A DNA stretch of 64,000 nucleotides from Agapanthus africanus (lineage: Eukaryota > Streptophyta > Magnoliopsida > Asparagales > Amaryllidaceae), in contig JASDDO010000006.1 of assembly GCA_030015575.1 (NCBI GenBank), positions 322,386,361 through 322,450,360 on the forward strand, written 5' to 3'. This document shows, piece by piece, positions 28,651 to 40,028 of the stretch (within the stretch, counting starts at the first letter, position 1; each line of letters begins with the position of its first letter). The position numbers and the translations under genes were made by a program. Under the pieces are notes generated by a model. That model did no database searches, had not been told where the DNA came from, and worked only from the letters and a program-made list of their open reading frames with translations.

Positions 28651-30126
28651 AATGCGTGGTCACCGGGACCCGTCACCTCTTTGAAGACGTTGAGGGATTA
28701 CAACGCCAAGTATCAAAGGAGTGAAGAGATGTACCCTGGAACCGGAGTGGATTAAATAGTCTTCGGCCCAATTTGGGATCAAGACCAATTAATTATGTTA
28801 TGAGCCCATTAGCCCATTCAATTACGAATTGAGGACTTATGGCCATCTTGGGCTAAGTCCACTTATGTCTGGAATATGGGCTTCCTGTTAGTCCCTTGAA
28901 GGAAAGGCTTTGCCTCTATCCATTCGGCCAATTGGGCCGGTGTCTAGTGTTAAACACTAAAGACGAATCAGTGTTGAACACGGGGAATAAGATTGATAAG
29001 TTAGTGTTTCAGCACTAAAAGAGACCAGTGTTAAACACTGTCAACAGGAGTCCCAAACTAGTGTTGAACACTACGGTAATCAGTGTTGAACACTGCAAAT
29101 ATAGTTCTGTGCTTAGCGTTACACTAAGGCCAAACAATGTTTTATCACTGAATTCAGGGGTCCCGTTTTAGTGTTAAACACTAAGGCAAGAGGGGTCACG
29201 TGGCAACACGTGAGAGCGCCCTCCCTTCACTTGTTCTTCTGAGACTATGCATCTTTTTAGAGCATCACGTGCCATCACGTGACGGGGATTCAAGCGCTTG
29301 TGTGTTAAAGCTTCTGTCAAGGGTCACGTGAGTCACGTGAGGCACTGCCTCCAGAGGGCTTTCTGTAGATCTTTTGGGGGGGAGGGTCACGTGGTGGCAC
29401 GTGACCCTGCCTCTATGTATGTTGCTTAGAAGATCTGTTAATCTTTTTCCTCGTAGGGTTCAACCCTAATAAAAGCTTTAAATTCCAGAGGAATTAAATT
29501 CCTACTTTCTTTTGAAGATTTATATTCTGGAATAGAGTTGAACTCTGAATTTTCTGTAGGAATTAAATTCCTCATATACATGAAGAACCGAATAGGGTTA
29601 AACCATAATGAAGGCTTTAAGGAACTAAACTCCCATTCTCTATTAAAGAATTATGATTTAAGGGAATTAAACTCCCGTTGTTTCAACAGAATTAAGTTCT
29701 TAATCAGGGTTAAACCCTGTTTCCTTTTGCTCTGAAGGAATTAAACTCCCCTAACACAGGGTCAAGCCCTAATTTTATTTTAAAGGAATTAAATTCCTAT
29801 AGTTCTGTGAGAATTAAATTCTCGTGCTTCCATTCCCTCTCTATGCTTTGGATCTGCATGGCAGGATCTCAACCCATTGAGAATTAAATTCTCAACTTCA
29901 AGGGGAGATGTGAACTTTACAGATCTTCTATCAAAGAGAGAAGAAATATGTTTTTTTCTGTTTTATATCAGAGTTAAACTCTGTTGAGAATTAAATTCTC
30001 TTCTCTTTCAAGAAGCCTTCCCTTTCTTACCTAGGGTTTTCTTTTGCAGAAGATCCAAATTCCTCAAAGTATCAAGGCTCTCTCCTTTTTCTTCCTTCTG
30101 CCCCTCTCTTTTTGTGTCTCTTGGCT

Positions 30127-30137
30127 CCTATTTATAG
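30127..30137 (-). promoter_or_regulatory. TATA box of the A 5' LTR
   Basis: CTATAAATAGG on the minus strand, about 830 bp into the LTR, inside a TCCTAT/ATAGGA palindrome. It is the likely core promoter for the A genomic RNA. Confidence 0.65.
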
Positions 30138-30965
30138 GAGAAGCAGCCGAGTCAATTAGTTTTTTGACGAATCTTCATTGAGAGATTTGATTTGCATCCA
30201 TCATTCGTTTTGGACCTTTGGATTATTAGGTGAATTTTATTCACCATTGGATTTCAAATCCAGGGATTCTCCTTTGTTATTTCTGTTAGATTTAAAGGGG
30301 AAATCTTTCCAAATTTCGAGATTTTCCCATAGATAGATGATATTTAATCACCTCTAAATCTTTAATTCAGTCGGTTGCTTTTGGAAAGATTTGAGAGTTC
30401 TTTTCTCATAATTCAATTCTGTTAACAAATGGGCTTTGAAGTCGGTCACGTGTGGCCACGTGACCCTTGGTCACGTGTGGGCACGTGACCCCCTTGGAAC
30501 AAGCTTTCTTCTTTCTTTCTGCGCTTTTCTTTCTGTTCTCTGTTTAGCTGTCACGTGCCACCATGTGACAACTGGTCACGTGTGAGCACGTGACCCTGGC
30601 ATGGAGCCTTCTTCTCGATTTAACCGGAGAATGAGTCTGATGTTTTGAGTGTCACGTGCCAACACGTGACCCTGGTCACGTGGGAGCATGTGACCTCTTC
30701 TGAAGCCTTTTTTTTGATATGATCAGGGAACCGTTGTGTCTTTGCCGCTGCTTTTAAATGTCACGTGCCGACACGTGACCCGGGTCACGTGGGAGCACGT
30801 GACCCTTTCTGAAGCCCTTTGCTTTGATGCAGTCGGGAAGCTGAATTTGCCTTGCTGATGCTTTTAGATGTCACGTGCCAACATGTGACTGCCGGTCACG
30901 TGTAAGCGCGTGACTCTTTTCTGAAGCCTTTTCCGTAAGCTTTCCTGATTTTAAATCAGGAAACA

Positions 30966-32409
30966 CCGGTCTCACAAGCCACTGGTGTCAGTTGGTTCAC
31001 ATAAGATGTATACAGGTGCTCATTAGGTTATGAGTACACCGGACAGGACTCGCCGGAAACATGCTAGTTGGTATTATACATATCGTCAGATAGCAGTTCC
31101 CTGGTGACATGTGTACAGGTTAGTTCATCGACCTGAGATCGTCATTTGTCTCATGTGAGTTCCCACTGTGCTTAGATTACTACCCTACCACGCTCAAAGG
31201 AGTTGTGCAAACAGGTTTTAGTTGGGTACAGTCCCGAGCCACATTGGAGGCAAGTGAGCGGATCGTCGGGGGTTCGTCTCTCCCGGTATTAGGGGTTGAT
31301 GTCGCGCAGTGCACGGGTGGCTATCACTAGAAATCCTTGGCCAAGGTAGTGGAGAATTACTGATTTGGATCAGTAGTTTCTCTGGTGGTGATGGGCTTCA
31401 TACCGACACGAATTATCGCGTTATTAGGGGTCTGACTTTATCCACCACCCTAGACTCGATATGCGATACTCTTTAGACGAACGGACCGAACTGTATATAC
31501 ATTGTCACTGTTAGACTCAGTAGGGTTCATAGATGAGTTCGCTCATCAGCTTCCCTTCCAATCAATACATAGGGAAACCGTTACGTACAACTTGTACCTC
31601 TGACGTGCTAGAGGTTATACCCAGTGCCAGTGTGTTGATGAGTCATTAGAGTCCCCCACAGACACTTTCCCAAGTTCGGGCGAAACGTTGTAGAGGCCGT
31701 ATGGGTTTATGGCAGGGTTCGGAAAATGTATGTGCGTTTTCGCACGTGTCGTTTTTCGGGCAGATAATACTGGTCGGCTTTGGTTTAAGCCGGATCCGAG
31801 TATTATACTGTGTACATATAATATCTTTGTCTCAGATGCATTTGTATTCGGTCGTAATACAAATACGGGTATGTTTATACTGATACTGGTTATCCTGAAA
31901 TTCGTTTCAGGATTACTTTTGGAAGTTGCCAGTTTCCAGTTTTCTATCAGCCGTATTTAACATTCGGTTAAATGCGGATTTATCTTTTCTTGATGAGGTG
32001 AATCAGTGTTCTAGAAGGTTCTAGAGAGGGTGACAAGGCTTGTGAGTCATTAGGTCATTAATGATGCATTAAATGCTTTTTGTGACTAGGTTTATGTTCA
32101 TTGGTTAGCATTTAATGTTTTGTGTGACTCATTCTTTGTGTTTAGGTTATGATAAGCTTCATATCCTTGTAGTCACCCCCTTCTCTCTCCTACCCTCACC
32201 TCCCTCTTGCTATAATGTGGCCGGCCATTCTTTTGTGGAGGTTCATGGTTGTTAGAAAAAAGAATAAGGTTTTTGGTGCATGAAAATTAGAATAGACAAT
32301 TCTTATTTCACTCGATCCAAAAGGAAACTTCCATAAACGTTCGTCCATAGCCTTGGACGTAACAAGACAAAGTGTTCTACTCATTCTCTACTTCATCTCG
32401 GTCGTCTCT
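30966..32409. other. Unassigned non-coding stretch right of element A
   Basis: I see no convincing reading frame. The sequence (for example GGCAAGTGAGCGGATCGTCG and GGCTATCACTAGAAATCCTT) has the look of a retrotransposon untranslated region or LTR, but I cannot assign a family. It holds neither the palindromes nor the CACGTG pairs of the Tat elements. It starts exactly at the LTR edge of A, so it is A's insertion site. Confidence 0.35.
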
Positions 32410-33556
32410 TTTAGCAAACTTGACGACCGAGTTGCCTCGGTTCAGAGGCGGGAGCCCGTTTAAAGATCCGTCGACGTGGTGCCACCTGGACGACGAGACT
32501 GGAGATTCAGGAGATCAGAGCAGCCGCAACAAGCGTGGGATGATGGTTGAAGACCGAAGGACTCGGATCATTCGGTATAACGTTTCTACCCATTTGTAAT
32601 TTGTTAGTTTAGCTTTAATAGCAGATCCGGATTACGGTATACGATAGCGCCAGTTTGTAAAAAGTTTTTGTTCCGCATTTGGCGTCTGTTAGACGGTCGG
32701 GGCGCTACCGTGGACTTACAATTAGTAGATTCCGGAAGCTGGACAGATATCCTCTTATATGACTGCTTTTCAGCGTATGGGGTTAAGGCCGTCTGACCTA
32801 TGACCAACCTCCCACGTCCTATCGAGGTTGACCAACCACTCCACCCCGGCCGAGGGAGTGTTCACCCTCCTCCTCAACATTGGGGAAGCAGGATGTATGA
32901 GGACCGTACCGGTAGAATTCATCATCGCTAGGATCCCCTCATCCTACAACATCCTCCTAGGACGTCCGACATTAAACGCCTTCCGGGCTCAAATCTCGAC
33001 CTACCACCTTACGATCAAATTTCCGTTAGATCAAGGGGAATAGGCCGGGCCTGCGGGAACCAGCGAATCGCCAAGATCTGCTTCACCGCGACATCCACCA
33101 CCGGAGAGCAGAGCGACGACCTCAAAGGCGCAAATGATTTCCAGGGGTCCTTGGACACTCGCGACGAACAAAAAGAAATCTGAGGAGCCGCAGTAGAGGC
33201 GCTAACAGAAGTCCCCCTCGTCGAGGGGAATGAGGTACGGGCCGTCCAGATCGGATCCCTTTTAACAAGAACCCGGCGTGAAGACTTGATCCACTTTCTC
33301 TAAGAGAACTCGGACGTGTTCGCCTGGGCGCCTGCTGACATGCCCGGGATCGACCCCAAGATAATCTCACATAAGCTCGGGGTCGACCCGAAGGCCCGAC
33401 CCGTCAGGCAAAAGAAGTGGAGTTTCACGCCGATCAAACAAAAGGCGATCGAGGGCGAGGTCGATAGATTGCTCGCAGCCAACTTCATTCGAAATGTTGA
33501 CTACTTGGATTGGCTAGCGAATGTATTCATGGTTAAAAAGGTGAGCGGAAAGTGGC
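32410..33556 (+). pseudogene. Element F: old gypsy (Tat-type) pol fragment, protease and start of RT
   Basis: Plus-strand pieces are recognisable in order. The protease active-site region LVDSGSWTDILLYD lies near 32720, followed by its downstream strand SSYNILLGRPTLNAFRAQ with STYHLTIKFP (32828-33043). The start of reverse transcriptase follows: FAWAPADMPGIDPKIISHKL and LAANFIRNVDYLDWLANVF (33316-33556). It belongs to a different Tat/Ogre subfamily from A. Fossil, many breaks. It stops at 33556, where the LTR of D begins. Confidence 0.75.
33552..33556. repeat. Predicted target duplication of D (GTGGC), left copy
   Basis: The five bases before the D LTR start TGTTCCC, inside F's RT. The partner copy is expected right of the window. 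Confidence 0.4.
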
Positions 33557-36233
33557 TGTTCCCTTATTAAAAAAAGAAAAGAAGGAAGGAAAAAGCAATG
33601 GGAAAATTCCCCCTGATGGAGCATCGCGTGCCCACATGTGATGCGCCTTACAACAAAGATTATAGGTATTGTGCTTGACAATTAAGGCTGAAATTGAGCC
33701 TCAAGTGTAAGCATGTGAGTATCTATATACAAAGTATATAGGCGCCTTTTTAAAACAAAAAACAGGCCAGAAAAGCTCACGTGTCAGCATGTGATGCCCT
33801 TTTTGGGCTGTTGCACATAAGCAATTGAGTTTAACTCTGTGGGGTCACATGCTATACGTGAGGGGTTTTAAATGCCTTCTGAGCCCATAGAATTAAATTT
33901 TAAGTAAGGGGATCAAAATCCTATTTGGAAAATATTTCCTTAAATCTTTCTAGACAAGAAAGAACACTCTATGTAAAATAGAGTACCGTTGGATTAAAAA
34001 ATCCAATGGTGATTAAAAATCACCTATTTACAGAAAAATTCTGTATGGGGAAATGTTTCCCTAATCTTGTTAAAAACAAGAAAAATATCTTCTGTAAAAC
34101 AGAAGTCTTTGGATCAAAGACCCAACGGTGGATAAAATCCCCAAATCAATTAAGATCTCTCAATAAGAAATTTCTTTAACTAAATCAACAGACTAGTCTC
34201 TACTATATAAAGGACTCAAGACTTCAAGTCTTGGACAGAAGAGATCCCCCATAAGCTTTGAGAAACAAAAGAAAAAGAGAATTCAATTCTCAAGAGGAAG
34301 AAAATCCCCTTCTTAAACAAAAATCCTAGGTAAGAAGAAAGTACAGAGAATTTAATTCTCAAACCAAAAGTTTAACTCTTCTCAAAGAACTTAGTTCTTC
34401 CTCTGGTTGAGATCTGCAGAAGCAGATCTCCCCACAATTTGAGAATTTAATTCTCATCGGGGAGATTCTGTTATGCAGATTCAAAACTTAGGGGAAAGAA
34501 CTAAGTCCAAAGAATTTAATTCTTCCAAAAGTATATAGGAATTTAATTCCTCTGATAAAACTAGGGTTTAACCCTGTAAAAGAATTTAATTCTTATAAAA
34601 TAAGGGCCTGAAATCCTCAAAGCTCAAATCAAAATCTTCATACATATAAAAGAAAAGACTGGTTACGTGTTCCCACGTGAGCGCCTCTGAGGAACAAAAA
34701 GGAAAGACTGAGATCGAATCACGTGTTCCCACGTGACTTTTTAAAACTAGCGCTCAGCAATTACATGAAAAAGGGAATAAACCCAAAGACAGTTCCCAGT
34801 TTGGGGCGCTTCACGTGTTTCCACGTGACCCCCAAGCAGTTGCTTAACACTTATATGGAAAAGGGGAAAATTCTAAAGATAGCGCTCGCATTTTGAGCAC
34901 CTCACGTGTTCGAATGTGAGCGTTATATGAGCTAAGTGCTTAACACTTATAAAAGGAAGAGGGAATAAACCAAAAGAGGCAGTGCCCAACTTTAGGGCGC
35001 CTCACGTGTCCACACGTAATGGCCTCAAGACTTAAGTGTTTAACACTTGAATATATAGACGGGATTTGAACCCAAGGGCACAGCACCAACTTTAAGGTGT
35101 GCCACGTGCCACACGTGAGCGCTCCAAATTTCAGTGTTTAACACTGCTTTAGAGACTCACGTGAGAACACGTGAGCACCGAGCATATATTAGTGTTTAAC
35201 ACTATAAGAAGCCAACCTCAGCCCCAAATTGGCTAAGTCTTCCTGTGACTAAAACATCTTGGATCTCTAAATAGACCGAACCTCTATGCTCAATGACTTC
35301 CCAAATTAATGATTCCTCAGTTGATAATGACCAGAACGATGTCCACCCCACATCTCCTAAGTTAATCTTGGTCTCCCAAAAATGACTAATGATTCTTAGA
35401 TGGTCCACCATGAACTCTTCCCTCAATCTGTAATTTGGTTCAAGGGTACATCTCTCCACACCTCTGATACATGTCGTTGTAATTCTTCAACGTCTTCGGA
35501 GAGGTGGAGGGTCCCGACAACCAACAACTCTTTGGTGCACTCCCAAACCGATGAGCACATCCCAATGGACCGCAATGTCCTTAAACTAGCTATGGACCGA
35601 AACGTCCTTAAACTACAACGGACCGCAACGTCCTTAAACTAACTATGGACCATAACGTCCCTAAACTAAAATAATAGAGCCCAAATGCTCTTTTGTTGGA
35701 TCAAAATGATCCTAAGCCCCCGTTAAGTAGATCTTAGTCCAAGATCGGACTAACGTATCCTTAACAAACATTTAAGTTGATCTTAATCTCAAATGAGATT
35801 AAAGATCCTTAAATCAACCCAAACCCAAATCTAAGAATATACGGATTTGGACTAATCCACGCCCTACGGGCGACAACCTAAATTAGTCTCCGTATACAAT
35901 CCACGAGCAACCAAAAATAAAATAAACACACACGACACGAAGTGAACTTCTGGAGCAGGAGAAAGTGGTTATCGCGATGCGATAACGTAATTAACTGTGG
36001 GGGCTTGGGCCAGCAGGGAAGAGCGTCCTCACAATAAAAAAAAAACCTCACAACGAGGGGGAATCTGACGAAATCTGCGACAACGGTCGCATCCGTCCAA
36101 ACCTCCGATGCACGGTGCCATAAATCAACTTGGCATTTTCGGAGAGGTGGACGGATAAATCCAAATAGCATCTGCCCCCAAATTCAGGCAAGACGAACCA
36201 TCCCGGTTCTGTCTCTGTTTTCGGCGGTGAACA
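33557..36233 (+). repeat. 5' LTR of element D
   Basis: TGTTCCC to ACA, 2677 bp. It contains TTAA palindromes (for example GAGAATTTAATTCTC at 34440), CACGTG pairs (34660-35180), AGTGTT/AACACT palindromes, a TATA box (34204), a mirrored dyad (about 35462-35507), GGAC-N6-GTCC pieces (35566-35660) and the module mirrored at 35868-35915. The frame at 35202-35459 and its neighbours look incidental. Confidence 0.8.
34204..34210 (+). promoter_or_regulatory. TATA box of the D LTR
   Basis: TATATAAAGG lies about 650 bp into the LTR, at the place that corresponds to the TATA boxes of E (37982, 48867). Confidence 0.55.
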
Positions 36234-36238
36234 GATTC

Positions 36239-36256
36239 TGGCACGCCCGGTGGGAC
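36239..36256 (+). promoter_or_regulatory. Primer binding site of D
   Basis: TGGCACGCCCGGTGGGAC, five bases after the LTR end, identical to A and E. Confidence 0.85.
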
Positions 36257-37183
36257 GTTTTCCTCTTTCCACTCCACACTTCATGTGTCATGTTTTTCCG
36301 CGATCAAATAATCGCGGTATATATGTTTGTGGGATACTGAAGCCGGCGTTTTGTCTCTATGAAGAATGGTGTTTGCTCCCACCCTAACAACTCAGGCTCT
36401 GTCATATCCGGTGGAGTCAAGTATGGGTCACTTGCAGCCTCAAATCTCTGCAACCCGGCTCTTCAAGAAATCAACGGGTTTCTCTTTAGGTCGATACTCC
36501 CACCCTTGGTGCCTCAACGCCGATAGAGGAAGCCCAGAGGAAGTCTGTCTTCCATAGGCTGGTTCCCCAAGCTGCAGCCTTGCCGATGGAATCAGTCTTC
36601 AAACAACTGGCACCTGCCAAGGACCAAGGTCAACGCAGGGGGCAGAATATTCAATCTCTCAAAGGAAACAGGGGGCAAGCTCGGCAAAATTCTGAAGCTA
36701 ATCAAATCCCTGCCGTAAGAAACGGTCGACGTCGATATCGGCATCATACAAAATGAGCTGGGGGCAGTTCTCCGTATGGTCCTGTTTCAACCCCAGTGGT
36801 GAATGTTGTTGTTCCAACTGGGAACAGCTTCAAACTATTGCGAAGGGTCAGACAAAATTCTCCTACCGCAATATTGAAGAAATCTCCGCAGCCCATGGAG
36901 ATCCCACGAGAGCAGAAACCAATTCACTCCCTATAACAACTTTCCTTATCTATATATAAGGTGTGGAAGCAGGTGAAGGACTCAGTCATCATCTGCGTCT
37001 CTTCCCCTAGATTTCAGCCAAATTCTGACAAATCCCCTTTCAAATACAAGGGGACTCATCCCAAAACGGATCCTGATACAACGATTCCTCCCAAAACCAA
37101 AGCGGCTTTTCACAAAAAAAAAGAGGCCTAATAAAGCTCAAGTGTCCGAAGCAAACTCCAAAGGCCAAAACTCCAAACACCCC
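36257..37183 (+). pseudogene. Element D gag start, fossil
   Basis: Pieces of the same gag N-terminal region as in E (40123 onward) are visible, with nucleotide similarity continuing to CTCCAAACAC at 37180. No full frame. E's LTR begins directly afterwards without a polypurine tract. Confidence 0.65.
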
Positions 37184-39977
37184 TGTTCCCGCCAAAATTT
37201 TTAGCCAAGAGCTATTTGTTCCCTTATAAAAAGGGGGGAGAGTCCTCAAAATTTGGCCTCATGTGTTAAACACGTGGGCGCTCATATGCAAAGCATATGA
37301 GCACTGAAAACAAACAACTAATGGCCAAACAGGCCTAACGTGCTAAACACGTGAGCGCTCATATGAAAAGCTTATGATCGCTGAAAATAAACAGGCTAAA
37401 ACCCACACTATGGGTCACGTGTTAAACACGTGAGTTCTCTTGCTACTCACATGCAAAGCATGTGAGCGCCCAATTTAAAATGCTCCTGTCAAATTCTAGA
37501 ATTAAATTTTATTTGGGAAATATTTTTCTGATCTTTCTCAAACTAGAAAGATCTGCTCTGTTAAACAGAGGACCTTTGGATCAAAGATCCAAAGGTGATC
37601 ATCTGGTAGAATACAGTTCTATCATAGCAAAATATTTTCCTAATCTTATTAAACTAACAAGATATTCATATGATAAGAATAAAATTCTATGTTAAACTAA
37701 CGAGACATCCATATGATAGAATTAAATTCTATATTAAGAAAATATATTTCTGATCTTGTTAAACTAAAAGATATGATAGAATAAAATTCTGATCTTATTA
37801 AAACTAACAAGATATTCATAATCTTGCTAAACAAACTAGAAATCTTCTCTGTTAAACAGAGAGCGTTTGGATTAAAAATCCAACGGTGAATAAAATTCAC
37901 CGATTTATCTAAAAGATCATGGAATCAATCATGATCTCTCAATGAGGGATTTTCTTAAAAAATTGATTCTTTTTCTTCTCATATAAATATGAGCAAGGAG
38001 AGGGAAAAAAAGATATACACAGAGAAGGGAAGAAAAATAGAGAGAGAATTTAATTCTCTAACAGAAAGAGACCTCCCCATAAGTTTCTAAAAAAATTATA
38101 CAGAAGCTTCCCAAAAGCTTCCACAAAACAAAAGAGAATTTAATTCTCAAACCAAGAGTTTAACTCTTCTCAAAGAACTTAGTTCTTCCTCTAGTTGAGG
38201 TCTGCAGAATCAGACCTCTCCACAAGTTGAGAATTTAATTCTCATCGGGGAGATTATGTTATGCAGACTCAAAACTTAGGGAAAATAACTAAGTTCGAAG
38301 AATTTAATTCTTCCAAAAGTATACAGGAATTTAATTCCTCTGATAAAACTAGGGTTTAACCCTACAAAAGAATTTAATTCTTATAAAAACAAGGGACCTG
38401 AAATTCTCAAAACTCAAATCAATATCTCCATGCATATAAAAGAAATGATTAGCGTTCAATGCTATAACAACAGATCACGTATTCCCACGTGAGTACCTCC
38501 GAGGAATAAAAGGAACGGCTGAGATCGAGTCACGTAATCCTACGTGACCCCCAAACATTTATACAGAAAAGGGAATAAACCCAAAGGCAGCGCTCACGTT
38601 TTGAGAGCACCTCACGTGTTTCCACGTGAGCATCAATGAATTAAGTGCTTAGCACTTATGAAAGAAAATGGAATAAACCAAGGACAGTTCCCATTTTGGG
38701 GCGCCTCACATGATCCCACGTGACCCCCAATAGTGCTTAGCACTTATAAAAGAAAAAGAGAATAAACCAAAGACAATTCTCATTTTTAGGCGCCTCACGT
38801 GATCCCATATGACCCCCAATAATGCTTAGCACTTATAAAAGAACAAGGGAATAAGACCAAAGAAGAAGTGCTCAAATTCTCAGGTGCCACACGTGAGCGC
38901 TCCAAATTTCAGTGTTTAACACTGCTTTAGAGGCTCACGTGGGAGCACGTGAGCGCTGAGCAGATATTAGTGTTTAACACTATGAGAGGCCAACCTTAGC
39001 CCAAATTAGCCAAGTTTCCCGAGGCCAAAACCCTTTTGATCACCAATCAACCGAGCCCTTTTATACTTAGGTCTCCCTAAATCGATCTTAGTTCCAAAGA
39101 TGACTAATGATCTCCTAACAGATGGTATCTAAAATGATGTTCATTCCACCATGATCTCTCCCTTCAATCTGGAATTCGGTTCAAGGATACATCTCTCCAT
39201 ATCTCTGATACATGTCGTTGTAATTCTTCAACGTCTTCAGAGAGGTGGAGGATTCTGACAACCAACAGCTCTTTGGTGCATTCCCAAACCCATGAGCACA
39301 TCCCAATAGACCGTAATGTTCTTAAACTAGCTCTGGACCACAATGTTCTTAAACTAGCTATGGACCGTAACGTCCTTAAACTAAACCCTCACACCAAAAA
39401 TGGTGATCTATGGACCGCAACGTCCTTAAACTAAAATAATAGAGCTCAAATGCTCTTTTGTTGGATTTAAATGATCCCAAAACCCTGTTGAGTAGATCTT
39501 AGTCTAAAATTAGACTAACGCATCCTCAACAAACATTTAAGTTGATCCTAATCTCAAACGAGATTAACGATCCTTAAATCAACCCAAACCCAAATCTAAG
39601 AATATACGGATTTGAACTAATCCACGCCCTACGGACGGTAACATAAATTAGTCTCCGTATACAATTCACGGGCAACCAAAAATAAAACAAACACACACGA
39701 CACGAAGTGAACATCTGGAGCAGGAGAAAGTGGTTATCGCTACGCGGTAACGTAATTAACTGTAGGGGCTTGCGCGTGCAGGGAAGAACGTCCCCACAAT
39801 CAAAAAACCATGGGAATCTGACGAAGTCTGCTATAGCGGCCGCATCTGTCCAAACCTCCGATACACGGTGCCATAAATCAACTTGGCATCTTCGGAGAGG
39901 TGTACGGATAAATCCAAATAGCATCTGCCCCTAAATTCAGGCAAGACGTTTGTCTTCCCGGCTTTCGGCGGTAATCA
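37184..39977 (+). repeat. 5' LTR of element E
   Basis: Starts TGTTCCCGCC and ends AATCA, 2794 bp. It carries CACGTG and ATATGC/GCATAT palindromes near the start (37260-37460), a TATA box at 37982 inside CATATAAATATG, TTAA palindromes (38040-38400), CACGTG pairs (38470-38950), GGAC-N6-GTCC pieces (39308-39430) and the mirrored module 39622-39675. Confidence 0.82.
37982..37989 (+). promoter_or_regulatory. TATA box of the E 5' LTR
   Basis: TATAAATA lies about 800 bp into the LTR. The 3' LTR has TATAAATA at 48867. Confidence 0.55.
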
Positions 39978-39982
39978 GATTC

Positions 39983-40000
39983 TGGCACGCCCGGTGGGAC
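39983..40000 (+). promoter_or_regulatory. Primer binding site of E
   Basis: TGGCACGCCCGGTGGGAC, five bases after the LTR end. Confidence 0.85.
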
Positions 40001-40028
40001 ATCTTCCTCTTTCCACTCCACACTTTGT

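Larger units (their letters stand above)
1..30965 (-). mobile_element. Element A: Tat/Ogre-type Ty3/gypsy LTR retrotransposon, left end outside window
   Basis: The parts, read on the minus strand, are 5' LTR (27464-30965), primer site, gag, protease stretch, pol with RT, RNase H, second RNase H and integrase, a 6.5 kb 3' region holding an antisense locus and repeat modules, polypurine tract, and 3' LTR (1-1612, cut by the window edge). Positions 1-1612 and 29352-30965 are the same sequence with roughly 1.5% differences by eye, and both end in AAACA. The internal region is about 16 kb once the nested element B is set aside, within the range of Tat/Ogre elements. Apart from B the coding part looks largely whole. 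The expected target duplication beside the right end would be CCGGT (30966-30970); its partner lies left of the window. Low LTR divergence suggests an insertion about one to a few hundred thousand years old, an inference from typical plant rates. Confidence 0.88.
27464..30965 (-). repeat. 5' LTR of element A, 3.5 kb
   Basis: Minus-strand LTR, TGTTTCC to GGGAACA in element orientation. In window order: U5 end with the shared GCCCGTGGATTGTTTAC module (27783-27830); dyad 28070-28114; GGAC-N6-GTCC array 28270-28650; dyad 28676-28722; palindromes of the form AGTGTT-AACACT (28935-29190); CACGTG pairs (29190-29410); N5-TTAA-N5' palindromes (29455-30010); TATA box 30127-30137; U3 with CACGTG pairs (30440-30920). 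Frames that cross it reflect the repeats and are not genes. Confidence 0.9.
33557..37183 (+). mobile_element. Element D: Tat-type LTR retrotransposon, 5' part
   Basis: 5' LTR 33557-36233, primer site 36239-36256 and the start of gag up to 37183, where element E begins. It is inserted in the RT of F. Its 3' part is expected beyond the right edge. It is the same family as E by LTR, primer site and gag, but clearly diverged from it. Fossil, with breaks in the visible gag. Confidence 0.75.

Noticed and set aside
33557-39977. D LTR plus E 5' LTR as one short element with two LTRs
   Set aside because: There is no polypurine tract before 37184, D's gag is cut in mid-sequence, and the LTR at 37184 has its own partner at 48067 preceded by a polypurine tract. 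Nesting explains this better.
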